Position numbers and translations under genes: made by a program
Assembly (NCBI GenBank): GCA_026388155.1
Contig: JAPLKI010000025.1
Location: forward strand, 156,931-220,930
DNA length: 64,000 nt
DNA from: Elusimicrobiota bacterium
GTDB lineage: Bacteria > Elusimicrobiota > Elusimicrobia > Elusimicrobiales > UBA9959
Direction: 5' to 3'
Notes under the pieces: generated by a model
Databases searched by the model: none
Seen by the model: only the letters and a program-made list of their open reading frames with translations
Told to the model about the DNA's origin: nothing
Part shown: positions 51,198 through 59,178 of the stretch, one piece after another
How the letters are laid out: every line of letters starts with the position of its first letter
Position numbering within the stretch: the first letter of the stretch is position 1

Positions 51198-52040
51198 ATG
51201 AGAAGAACGATCTGTCAAAGTATTTGCTTGGCCATGATTCTTGCGCAAACTGCGTGTGTTGGTGTTGAGAATGTCAAGAATCCTTCCCTAAGCGAACTTC
51301 GGTCCCGAGTGGGGAATCATCTGCTCTTGGGCTTGTCCCCAGAGGGAGGGCCAGGTAGTGCAGCATATATTGAAAATGAGTGCCAGCTTGAAGACATATT
51401 CATTCTGCCGTCGAGTACAGACCATAATGGTGTCGATGCGGTTCTGCAGTTAACATTTCTGGGATCATTCACTGGGGTCAAAGTTGAAATTCTATCTGCC
51501 TTTTCAGGGGCAGTAGTCTATACCGGCCATGCCACATATTGGAGCTTTCGCAGATTCTGCAATGATCTCCGTAGAATTGTAACCCAAGAATTTAAACCCG
51601 GCGCGGAACCTTACGCAAGGGTCCTCGCCGAGAAGCGCCAACAACGGGACCCAAACAGTTTACCTGCATGCGACGACCGTGACAAGTTCGCGGCCCGGCA
51701 GCAGGATGAGGAATCCGCATTCCAACACGCCCTGCAGAAGATCGAGTCTGGTGACGTTCCGTCGAAATTGCCGGAGGCGGTTCACAAAGCCTCTGTACAG
51801 GCAATCTATGCGGTTCGACAGACCCGCTTTTCAGACGCTGTGGATCGCTACGCCGAGGGACTGAAAGTGGCGCCTTGGTGGTCTAAGGGACACTTCAATC
51901 AAGCACTCGTCCTCGAGAAGCTAGGATGTTTTCCAGAGGCGATTCGTGCCATGAAGCGCTATCTTTTGCTCGTTCCTGCGGCACCCGATGCCCAACAGGT
52001 TCAGGATAAAATTTACGCTTGGGAAAGCATCCCTCAGTGA
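51198..52040 (+). CDS. TPR lipoprotein with APWW repeat motif
   Basis: A 280-residue exported protein. Signal sequence MRRTICQSICLAMILAQTAC suggests lipidation at Cys20. Residues ~30-140 form a beta/alpha domain (EDIFILPSSTDHNGVDAVLQ) of unknown type, perhaps like the nucleotide-independent TolB-N group. Residues ~195-275 hold TPR units (YAEGLKVAPWWSKGHFNQAL, VLEKLGCFPEAIRAMKRYLL, then APDAQQVQDKIYAWE). Base composition and codon choice look different from the flanking operon genes, so it was probably acquired. A decayed relative of its TPR end lies on the opposite strand at 52622-52816. Confidence 0.68.
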   Translation: MRRTICQSICLAMILAQTACVGVENVKNPSLSELRSRVGNHLLLGLSPEGGPGSAAYIENECQLEDIFILPSSTDHNGVDAVLQLTFLGSFTGVKVEILSAFSGAVVYTGHATYWSFRRFCNDLRRIVTQEFKPGAEPYARVLAEKRQQRDPNSLPACDDRDKFAARQQDEESAFQHALQKIESGDVPSKLPEAVHKASVQAIYAVRQTRFSDAVDRYAEGLKVAPWWSKGHFNQALVLEKLGCFPEAIRAMKRYLLLVPAAPDAQQVQDKIYAWESIPQ

Positions 52041-52183
52041 ATGGACCTGGGTAAGAATTCTAGACCTCCTGTTATGGCCCCCGCCAAATCTGTCTTTTTT
52101 TTTGTTCAAAGGCCTGCCGCCACCCTGTAACGCGTCGGAGCGCGCAGGTGAGGCACAAACATCCTGAAGGCATTAAGGCGGAG

Positions 52184-52490
52184 GCAACGGCCTTGTACGT
52201 CTTTCTTGCCGGACCAGGAAGGACACGTCCGCCATCAAGTCTGAGTTGGAGACAGCTTTCCTTCGAGATATAAATTGCGGCCTATACGACACTCGGCCGA
52301 CCTACGGATTCGACGAGACCGGCCTGGGCTTGGTGTCCCAGGCCATGACCGTATTCCTCGAATCCACGGACTATGCGAGTTGCATCCGCAAGGCGGTCTC
52401 ACTGGGAAGGGATATGGACACTCTCGCGTGCATCGCAGGGGCGTAGCCCAAGCATTCTACGGCTGTGTGCCCAAGGACATCGGCAAGTAA
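52184..52490 (+). pseudogene. ADP-ribosylglycohydrolase C-terminal remnant
   Basis: Fragments read RPTYGFDETGLGLVSQAMTV, FLESTDYASCIRKAVSLGRD and MDTLACIAGA, then in another frame VAQAFYGCVPKDIGK. This is the C-terminal metal-binding end of ADP-ribosylglycohydrolases (family form AVSLGGDxDTxAxIxGxIAEAxYG). At least one frameshift lies near 52440 and a further one is likely near 52210. The N-terminal two thirds are absent. It is a non-functional relic. Confidence 0.7.
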
Positions 52491-52621
52491 GCCCGGATGC
52501 GGCGACCGGCGGAAATGTTGGTCGTCGTTGGCGCCTTCAACGCGAGATTCGGGCTCTAGCGTCGCTCTGTTTCGTCGCACCTGGCGTTTGCTCCCCGTCG
52601 ACACAGATGGCGGCATAGATT

Positions 52622-52816
52622 CTACTTCTGCACTATCTTGACTTCCCGGGCGAATATCTTGTCTTGGATCGCTTGGACATTCACGGAATAGGGGCTTGCC
52701 ACAAGGTAGAGCTTGAAGTTGCGTATTGCATCATCCAGGTAGCCCGCGCCCTCTTCCACAAGCGCTAAGTTGTAGTAGGTGCTGCTTCACTAGGGAGCGA
52801 TGCCAATGGCTTCCAT
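52622..52816 (-). pseudogene. Decayed TPR-protein tail
   Basis: The minus strand encodes EAIGIAP, two stop codons, then STYYNLALVEEGAGYLDDAI and VQAIQDKIFAREVKIVQK. It parallels the APWWSKGHFNQALVLEKLG tail of the lipoprotein at 51198. The two Trp codons have become TAG and TGA (52787-52792). The remnant lies immediately downstream of the gene at 52891. Confidence 0.65.
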
Positions 52817-52883
52817 CAATTCCGAGATTGCATATCCTCTGCGCTCGGCCCGCCCAAGAATTGCGCCGAAGGCACCGATTCTT

Positions 52884-52929
52884 GGACTTCCTAATAAACA
52901 GCTCCGGATTCCAGGGACTTCCTAATAAA
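52884..52929. repeat. 15-bp direct repeats at a gene end
   Basis: GGACTTCCTAATAAA occurs at 52884-52898 and 52915-52929, with the stop codon of the minus-strand gene in the first copy. Confidence 0.7.
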
Positions 52930-54870
52930 AATCTTCAGCTTGTCAACCTCAACTTCCGAATGTGTTTTCGCCGCCTGGACATCATGTTCGAGCTGATCAT
53001 AAACCTTCTGGTTGACCGACATAAGCGCCATCCGATAATCTGAATCCACTTCTTCTTTCTTGGCTAGATCGTCGCCCCGCCGAATGATGCCTTGCGCTTC
53101 CATCTTATCCCACTCGGCATTCATGCTTTTAACGGCTTTCCGGCAGGCCTTATATTTTCTGGCCGTTTCCATCTCGTTAATCCGGTTAAATTCCTTGTCC
53201 ACGATCTCGTCCAGCGCCGGATATTGCCCATGTCTGTAGTTGAATCCGGGGTCGGGGTCGTGGAACAAGTTATTAAAATCTTCACTGGCGAACTGCATGC
53301 CCAACTTCGTCTTGTCAAAACGTTTAAAAAATGTGTCCGCGGTTTCCCCCTGTTTGGGAAGGCTTTCTCCCTTCGGCAGTTCGATTAAGGGATTCAGAAG
53401 TGGGAGGTTCGGATTCTTGGGAAAGATTCTTGGCTTGCCGGGGAAGAGGAGTTCTATATCCGCAGCATCGGACGGTGCGGCAACAGGGCTGGCCGTTTTT
53501 CCCTGCGAAACCTCGCGCCCCTCTATACCGTACTCACTGGGCGTCACTGCGGATGGGAATGAACCCGAACCCGGGATCTTGGCAGGTGGAAGCTTGGCTG
53601 AAGCATTTGTGCGCTTGTCAAAGTCCGCGCGACCATCTTCACGGACGGCCTCAGGGGAACCGAGTTGCTTCGCTTCCTTGGCCGGGCTTGCCTGCTTGGA
53701 TGGTTCAGTAGGGGGCTTCATGTCAGAAGACTCATCCTCTGGCTTTGCGGTCTGGGTCACGTCAGATGTAGTGGAGGCGGAGTCCTCCGCGCCTCCTTCG
53801 TCTTCAAACTCCTGGGAAGCTCTCCGGGCGCGCTTTTCCGCCTTATCATTGGAGGCAAGCCGCTCAGCCGAGGCATCACTGGTCTGAGGTTGCGGCGTCT
53901 CATCGATGTCCTTAAATTCAAGCTCGCCTAAGGCCGCAACCTCTTTAGCGGCTTTCGGCACTTGCTTAACTGCCGTGGGTTTACTGGCGGCAGAGGGGCA
54001 ATCAGGCGGGTCTTCCGCATACTCTGCATCGGCCGAGGAGTCCGACAAAGCCGACGGACCGCCACAACGCTTATCCCATCTTCTTTTGTTGCGATAGTAG
54101 GCGGCCAACTTGGCCGCATAGTCGTCTTTGATCATGACTATCGGCCGTGAAGGATAAAGGATTGAAGTGAGGTGAAAACGGCACCAAGAGCGCTGCGCTC
54201 CCGTCATCTTATCGAGCAACTCGTGCCGCTGCGTCATATCCTCTTCAGCCTGCTGTCTACGCAGAGAATCGAGTTTCCGGCGCGCGGCAGGGGTCAAGCA
54301 CCGCTGCTTTGGGACATCATCGCCATCCTTGAAGGCCAGCTCAGTGGAATCGGCGTTCTTGAAGGTTAGGCTGTCACGGCTGACTCCATTCATGTCGCCG
54401 AGAAGCTCCTCTTTGTCCGCCTCTAATTTCCTATGCCGCGCTTCTTCATACTTCTTGTGCCTGCGCTGGTACTCTTGCTGCTGCGATTGCCTGTGCTGTT
54501 CCTGTTTCTGCTGGAGTTCCTCCTTACGTCGCTTTTCTTCTGGACTACCATAGAACAGATCATGGATACCCTGCTGGATGGCAGGCGCGTTATTCTGGAG
54601 AAACTGCATCATCGGATCGCTGGAGGTCGACGATCCGCCGCTGCCGCTATGTGAACTAGCATCGGTGCAATCACATCTCCCTACAGCGCCCATGTTCGCC
54701 CCGGAGCAAGAGGCAACGGGTCTACTCCCAGAAGCGGCGCCATATATTGCCGCGCAATCAGAAGAATTCCCACAGTTCCAAGAGAAAAAACACTGCGCGG
54801 CCTCAGCGGAGCCGCTTTGCGTCTGTATAATGAATAGTAGAAAAGCAGTTAATCGTAGATATTTGCACAT
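52891..54870 (-). CDS. Long secreted low-complexity protein, function unknown
   Basis: A 659-residue protein that I do not recognise. The signal peptide (MCKYLRLTAFLLFIIQTQSG) is followed by a Cys-rich stretch (CFFSWNCGNSSDCAAIYGAA; CSGANMGAVGRCDCTD) that could form disulfides. A Gln/Glu/Arg coiled coil (EEKRRKEELQQKQEQHRQSQ) follows. The middle (residues ~300-450) is disordered, rich in Ala, Ser, Glu and Lys. The end is helical (RKYKACRKAVKSMNAEWDKM). It may be a surface or periplasmic scaffold. It sits in the decayed island, has base use unlike the operon genes and has a 15-bp repeat at its 3' end, so loss or recent acquisition are both possible. Confidence 0.6.
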   Translation of the reverse strand: MCKYLRLTAFLLFIIQTQSGSAEAAQCFFSWNCGNSSDCAAIYGAASGSRPVASCSGANMGAVGRCDCTDASSHSGSGGSSTSSDPMMQFLQNNAPAIQQGIHDLFYGSPEEKRRKEELQQKQEQHRQSQQQEYQRRHKKYEEARHRKLEADKEELLGDMNGVSRDSLTFKNADSTELAFKDGDDVPKQRCLTPAARRKLDSLRRQQAEEDMTQRHELLDKMTGAQRSWCRFHLTSILYPSRPIVMIKDDYAAKLAAYYRNKRRWDKRCGGPSALSDSSADAEYAEDPPDCPSAASKPTAVKQVPKAAKEVAALGELEFKDIDETPQPQTSDASAERLASNDKAEKRARRASQEFEDEGGAEDSASTTSDVTQTAKPEDESSDMKPPTEPSKQASPAKEAKQLGSPEAVREDGRADFDKRTNASAKLPPAKIPGSGSFPSAVTPSEYGIEGREVSQGKTASPVAAPSDAADIELLFPGKPRIFPKNPNLPLLNPLIELPKGESLPKQGETADTFFKRFDKTKLGMQFASEDFNNLFHDPDPGFNYRHGQYPALDEIVDKEFNRINEMETARKYKACRKAVKSMNAEWDKMEAQGIIRRGDDLAKKEEVDSDYRMALMSVNQKVYDQLEHDVQAAKTHSEVEVDKLKIFIRKSLESGAVY

Positions 54871-54960
54871 AGTCTTTCCTATCGGTATCTCCCCAAAAGA
54901 ACATCCAACAAAACCCCCTGTAATCTGCTATTACCTCCTTAACTTGATACGCATACAGAA

Positions 54961-55245
54961 CTACGAAATATTTTCCGTTATAAAATACTCGCCGCCGGCA
55001 AACACAGCGCCTTCATAGCCGGTGAACCCTTTCAGATTATCCGACTGATGGAAATTCCAGTAGCCGCGGCTGACATAGGCCTGAACACCCGAACCTGAAA
55101 CGAATCTGCCCTCCGCCGACAAAGCCGACAGATCGTATTTTATGGAAATATAGGGATAACCCAGACCTAGGCTTAGATTATCAGCGGCAGAAACTGCCGG
55201 GGAAATAAGCGAAGTCAAGAATAAATAAACCACCAATCTTTTCAT
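54961..55245 (-). CDS. Short, probably truncated outer-membrane barrel protein
   Basis: A 94-residue protein with a signal peptide (MKRLVVYLFLTSLISPAVSA) followed by beta strands alternating in hydrophobicity (LSLGLGYPYISIKYDLSALS, FVSGSGVQAYVSRGYW) and ending at GGEYFITENIS. Small outer-membrane barrels usually have 170 or more residues after the signal, so this is likely the 5' half of a broken gene. The ATG at 55243-55245 is used because earlier codons lie outside the signal peptide. Confidence 0.5.
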   Translation of the reverse strand: MKRLVVYLFLTSLISPAVSAADNLSLGLGYPYISIKYDLSALSAEGRFVSGSGVQAYVSRGYWNFHQSDNLKGFTGYEGAVFAGGEYFITENIS

Positions 55246-55288
55246 GCTCGTTTGATCTTTAGGAAACAAGGCCAGTTAACCGAGTCCG

Positions 55289-55371
55289 GTTTCAGGAGCT
55301 GTTTTTTGGCTTGGGAAAAATGCCCAAATCATGCCTTATTATCGGAGGGGTTTTATAAGTTTCCCGCCGAC
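55289..55371. repeat. 83-bp direct repeat, right copy of island
   Basis: It runs from GTTTCAGGAGCTG to TTCCCGCCGAC, in the same orientation as the left copy at 50553-50635. Confidence 0.75.
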
Positions 55372-55448
55372 TCGTCTTTAATCTTTAATTTAATCTTGAA
55401 TCCGGAATCTTGAATCTTAAATCTCTATTCTTTTCCCTAACGCCCAAC
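55372..55448. repeat. Heptad repeat tract (E19), one arm only
   Basis: atcttta/atttaat/cttgaat words run directly on from the 83-bp repeat toward the iron-sulfur subunit gene. Confidence 0.6.
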
Positions 55449-55451
55449 ATC

Positions 55452-55949
55452 TCACTTTCCTATAGCCTTCTCCACTGCCGACAGCACCTTCTCGTATCCT
55501 GTACAGCGGCACAAATTTCCGGTTAGTTCCAGTTTAATATCTTCCAATGTGGCTTTGGGTTTGCGGCGCAGCAAAGCTTCCGAGGCTATTATAAAGCCTG
55601 GCGTGCAGAACCCGCACTGCACAGCACCCTCGGCCATGAAAGTTTTTTGCAGCGGATGCAGGCCGCCGGCTTTGCCCTTTATGCCTTCTATGGTTATAAG
55701 TTCGCGCCCTTCTATCTGAACCGCCATCATAAGGCAGGAATTTACGGCTTTCCCGTCCAGCAGCACCATGCAGGCCCCGCATTCCCCCTCGCCACAGCCT
55801 TCCTTGGTGCCTTTCAGGCCCAGATCCAGACGTATAAAATCGATCAAAGAGTGGGAAGAAGGTATCTCCCTCTCTATTTTCCGCCCGTTCACAAGACAAT
55901 GCAAACTGAAGGATGATGTTTTAGAATTATGCATGACAGGATATTGCAT
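55452..55949 (-). CDS. Molybdenum hydroxylase iron-sulfur subunit, copy 2
   Basis: A 165-residue two-cluster [2Fe-2S] protein. Ferredoxin-type ligands are in TKEGCGEGECGACMVLLDG and NSCLMMAVQ; the second cluster uses GAVQCGFCTPGFII and NLCRCTGYEKV. It carries electrons from the large subunit encoded 23 bases upstream. An ATG five codons later is an alternative start; neither has a clear Shine-Dalgarno. No FAD subunit follows it: the island begins about 80 bases after its stop. Confidence 0.94.
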   Translation of the reverse strand: MQYPVMHNSKTSSFSLHCLVNGRKIEREIPSSHSLIDFIRLDLGLKGTKEGCGEGECGACMVLLDGKAVNSCLMMAVQIEGRELITIEGIKGKAGGLHPLQKTFMAEGAVQCGFCTPGFIIASEALLRRKPKATLEDIKLELTGNLCRCTGYEKVLSAVEKAIGK

Positions 55950-55972
55950 TAAATTCGCTATTATTCACTAAT

Positions 55973-58261
55973 TCACTTTTTCAATTCTTTCCAGACTTTC
56001 TCCGGTAACAGCGGCACCGAGCGCACCCTTGCTCCGCAGGCATTGGCTATGGCATTAGCCACGGCAGGCGCAACACCGATAAGCGGAACTTCTCCCATAC
56101 CCTTGGCCTTATAGGGTCCTCCGGCGTAGGGCTTCTCCAAGAAAGTTATATCATATTCCGGTTTATCGGCGGTAGTGGCGAGAACATAGTCCGTGAAGTT
56201 GGGGTTTACCATTATCCCGTTCTTATATACAAGGTTCTCATAAAGCGCCCAGCTCATGCCCTGCAGTATGCCTCCCTGCGCCTGCCCCGTGGCCAGGCGC
56301 GGGTTAACGATTTTACCCACATCGTAGGCGGCCCAGATCTTCAGCACTTTGGTAACGCCTGTTTTCAGGTCCACCTCGACCTCTGCGGCATCGGCGGAAT
56401 ATGAATAAATCACATAAGCATCGCCCTGACCGTCTTCCATTTTAAAAGTGGTGCGGGGAGCGGCATACCAGCCCTGCTCGCTCATCTTATGTCGGCGGTT
56501 CCAGCATTCGGCCGTAACTTCCCTGAAAGTTACGCTTTTGCCGCCCATTGAGAAAACGCCGCGGGCAGCGGTCATTGGCCCGGAGGCACGCGCGCCTTTT
56601 AAAACCAACAGATCAAAAGCTGTTTTAAAGATCCTTTCCCGCAAAGGCCCGGCGGCGTCTATTATGGCGTTGCCGCTCATCAATGTGGTGCGGCTGGCCA
56701 CGGTAGGGCCTGAGTCCGGAACTTTTGAAGTATCCACTTCTTCCACGCGCACACTTTCATAAGGGGCGTTCAAAGTTTCCGCCGCTATCTGGGCAAGCAC
56801 CGTAAGCGCGCCCTGTCCCATTTCGGTATTGCCCACATTCACGCACACTGAAGAATCCTTGTAAATATTCACCAGAGCGCCCGCCCGGTCCAGGTAGCGG
56901 CCCTTGGCGCCCAGCCCCACCCCGTAATAGGTAGCTGAAAACCCCAGCCCGCGGGCTATGCCCGCGGAGTTTTGAGTTTTAAGTTTTGAATTTTGAGTTT
57001 TTTTGTCCCAGCCCGAGCGTTTTCTTACGGTCCGCACCAGTTCTTTCAGGCCGCAGGAAGAATTGATTTTCTGCCCGGTTACGGTTTTATCGCCGGGCGC
57101 GAGCATATTCTTAAGCCGGAACTCCACCGGGTCCATGCCTATTTTAGCCGCAAGCTCGTCTATAAGAGATTCCTGCGCGAAACAGATCTGCGGCTGGCCG
57201 AAGCCGCGGAAAGCCCCGCAGGGCACTTTATTGGTGGCGGCGGCATAAGTTTCGATTGAAACATTAGCTATCTTGTAGGGCCCTGCCGCGTGCACCGTGC
57301 CGCGCCAGAGCACTATAGGAGAAAGAGTTGCATAAGCTCCGCCATCCAGCACATATTTAACCCGGCAGGCCGTAAGGCGGCCTTTCTTGTCGGCGCCGTA
57401 AGCCACGCGGGCCCAGCCCGGATGGCGCTTTGACATGGACTGAAAATCTTCTTTTCGCCCGTAGATCAGCTTCACGGGGCGGCCTGTTTTAGCCGCGCAC
57501 AGGGCCGCGTGAGAGGCCACCAGCGCCGGCACGTCTTCTTTGCCTCCGAAACCGCCGCCGGTAACGGTCTGTAGTATTTTAACCTTATGATAGGGCAGGC
57601 CAAGCGCCGCCGCTACCGCGTCCAGAATGTAAAAGGGGCACTGGGTGGAACTATGCACGGTAACTCCGCCGTCCGTTTCGGGCACGGCTATCGCACCCTG
57701 TGTTTCCAGATAGGCGTGCACCTGATAGTTGGTGGAGAATTCCCCCTCCACGACATAAGCCGCATTATCAAAGGCCTTATCCACGGCACCTTTTTTTATC
57801 ACAAAACTTGAAATAATATTATCTTTGCCGTAAATTTTTATGGAATCTTTTTCAAGGGCCTTAAGCGGGTCTTCTATGAACGGCAGCTCCCGGTATTTAA
57901 CTTCCACTAGGCGCGCGGCCGCTTTAGCCGCCGCGGCGGTTTGGGCCACCACAAGCGCCACGGTTTCCCCCGCAAAACGCGCCTCTTTTTCCGGCAGGAA
58001 CGGGTAATCCTGCATGACCACCGGCCATTTGTTGACGCCTTTAATATCTTTGTATGTAACTAAAGTCACATAGCCGGGAATACCGCGGGCTTTAGCGTCC
58101 GAGATCGCGAGTATTTTAATGCGGGGCCGCGGGCTTCTTACGGCTGCCGCGTAAAGCATGCCGGCAAATTCCCGGTCGTCCGCGTAGGCCGCTCGGCCGG
58201 TGACTTTTATAAGCGCGTCTTTCCTGGGAAGGGATTTGCCGACAAACGAAAGTTTATCCAT
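55973..58261 (-). CDS. Molybdenum hydroxylase large subunit, copy 2, with in-frame heptad insert
   Basis: A 762-residue molybdopterin-binding subunit. Motifs are GRAAYADDREFAGMLYAAAV, STQCPFYILDAVAAALGLPY, TVTGGGFGGKEDVPALVASH, PCGAFRGFGQPQICFAQESL, VNVGNTEMGQGALTVLAQIA and the catalytic Glu in GPYKAKGMGEVPLIGVAPAV, the canonical form. At about residues 420-433 the protein reads KKTQNSKLKTQNSAG, encoded by a 35-base run of five 7-base repeats (56964-57000), which relatives are not expected to share. It begins a group with the iron-sulfur subunit. XdhC lies upstream, so this enzyme is the more likely XdhC client. Confidence 0.93.
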   Translation of the reverse strand: MDKLSFVGKSLPRKDALIKVTGRAAYADDREFAGMLYAAAVRSPRPRIKILAISDAKARGIPGYVTLVTYKDIKGVNKWPVVMQDYPFLPEKEARFAGETVALVVAQTAAAAKAAARLVEVKYRELPFIEDPLKALEKDSIKIYGKDNIISSFVIKKGAVDKAFDNAAYVVEGEFSTNYQVHAYLETQGAIAVPETDGGVTVHSSTQCPFYILDAVAAALGLPYHKVKILQTVTGGGFGGKEDVPALVASHAALCAAKTGRPVKLIYGRKEDFQSMSKRHPGWARVAYGADKKGRLTACRVKYVLDGGAYATLSPIVLWRGTVHAAGPYKIANVSIETYAAATNKVPCGAFRGFGQPQICFAQESLIDELAAKIGMDPVEFRLKNMLAPGDKTVTGQKINSSCGLKELVRTVRKRSGWDKKTQNSKLKTQNSAGIARGLGFSATYYGVGLGAKGRYLDRAGALVNIYKDSSVCVNVGNTEMGQGALTVLAQIAAETLNAPYESVRVEEVDTSKVPDSGPTVASRTTLMSGNAIIDAAGPLRERIFKTAFDLLVLKGARASGPMTAARGVFSMGGKSVTFREVTAECWNRRHKMSEQGWYAAPRTTFKMEDGQGDAYVIYSYSADAAEVEVDLKTGVTKVLKIWAAYDVGKIVNPRLATGQAQGGILQGMSWALYENLVYKNGIMVNPNFTDYVLATTADKPEYDITFLEKPYAGGPYKAKGMGEVPLIGVAPAVANAIANACGARVRSVPLLPEKVWKELKK
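56964..57000 (-). repeat. Heptad tract inside a coding sequence (E23)
   Basis: On the minus strand AAAACTC, AAAATTC, AAAACTT, AAAACTC and AAAACTC follow one another without gaps. The protein stays in frame and gains a TQNSKLKTQNS stretch. Confidence 0.8.
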
Positions 58262-58265
58262 GGTT

Positions 58266-58368
58266 CCTCGACAATATTAGTGTAGAGTGTAGAGTTGAGA
58301 GTGTAGAGTGTTTTAAGTAATTTCTTTATAGTCTCTACACTATCCACTCTCCACTATCTACTTACAAA
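58266..58368. repeat. Heptad inverted-repeat element (E20)
   Basis: gtgtaga/gtgtaga words on the left and tctacac/tatccac words on the right form a long imperfect hairpin between the large subunit gene and xdhC. Confidence 0.8.
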
Positions 58369-59161
58369 TCTTCATATGTGCGCCGTCACGTTTATAGTGA
58401 AGCTTTATTATTTCAGCCAGCACTGAAACGGCTATTTCGCCCGGCGTTTTACCGCCCAGATTAAGCCCGACCGGCGAATACACCCTTTTATCTTTAAGCG
58501 GATAAAGTTTTTTGGCGCCGAGCTGCCGGAATATCTCGCGCACTTTGTCGGCGCTGCCTATCATACCTATATAGGGCGCGGGGGTGGGCATCACGGCTGC
58601 AAGGCATTCTTTGTCTAAAGCGTGGCCGCGCGTTACAATTACCACATATGTGTCTTTATCGACGTCCGCTTCGGCCACGGCTTTATGCGGCAATTCGTTT
58701 ATTATCGCGAGCGCCCCCGGGAACCTGTCGGAATTGGCGAATTCTTTGCGGTCGTCGGCCACCAGGTACGGGAAGCCTGCCAGGCGGCAAGCTTCGGCGA
58801 TTTTCACTCCCACGTGTCCCGCGCCAAGTATCAGCACTTTAAAAGGATTTTTGTATACGTCTATGTAAACTTCCATCTTGCCCATGCAGAGCATACCGGT
58901 ATTCCCCCTGGGCTTCAGGTCAAAAACAAATCTGCCGCTTTCGCCTTTCTTTATGCATTCCACCGCCTGGCGTATAGTTAGTGCTTCAATACTGCCGCCG
59001 CCCACCGTGCCCTCTATTGAGCCGTCGGCATATACCAGCATTTTGGCGCCGGCTTCGCGCGGCGTGGAGCCGCCCACGCCTATCACGGTCACAAAAGCGA
59101 TGTTCCTGCCGCCGTCTATGGCTTCCGAAAGCATTTTAATCAGATTTTTGGGCTCATTCAT
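58358..59161 (-). CDS. XdhC-family molybdenum hydroxylase maturation protein
   Basis: A 268-residue XdhC/CoxI-type protein. These bind molybdenum cofactor and insert the sulfurated form into xanthine dehydrogenase-type enzymes. The N-terminal domain has FVTVIGVGGSTPREAGAKML and IEGTVGGGSIEALTIRQAVE. The C-terminal Rossmann-like domain has KVLILGAGHVGVKIAEACRL, VIVTRGHALDKECLAA and PYIGMIGSADKVREIF. A longer frame to 59290 overlaps the next gene; the ATG at 59159-59161 gives the usual family length. It works with the hydroxylases encoded downstream. Confidence 0.93.
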   Translation of the reverse strand: MNEPKNLIKMLSEAIDGGRNIAFVTVIGVGGSTPREAGAKMLVYADGSIEGTVGGGSIEALTIRQAVECIKKGESGRFVFDLKPRGNTGMLCMGKMEVYIDVYKNPFKVLILGAGHVGVKIAEACRLAGFPYLVADDRKEFANSDRFPGALAIINELPHKAVAEADVDKDTYVVIVTRGHALDKECLAAVMPTPAPYIGMIGSADKVREIFRQLGAKKLYPLKDKRVYSPVGLNLGGKTPGEIAVSVLAEIIKLHYKRDGAHMKICK

Positions 59162-59178
59162 ACCGTTTATTTTACCTT

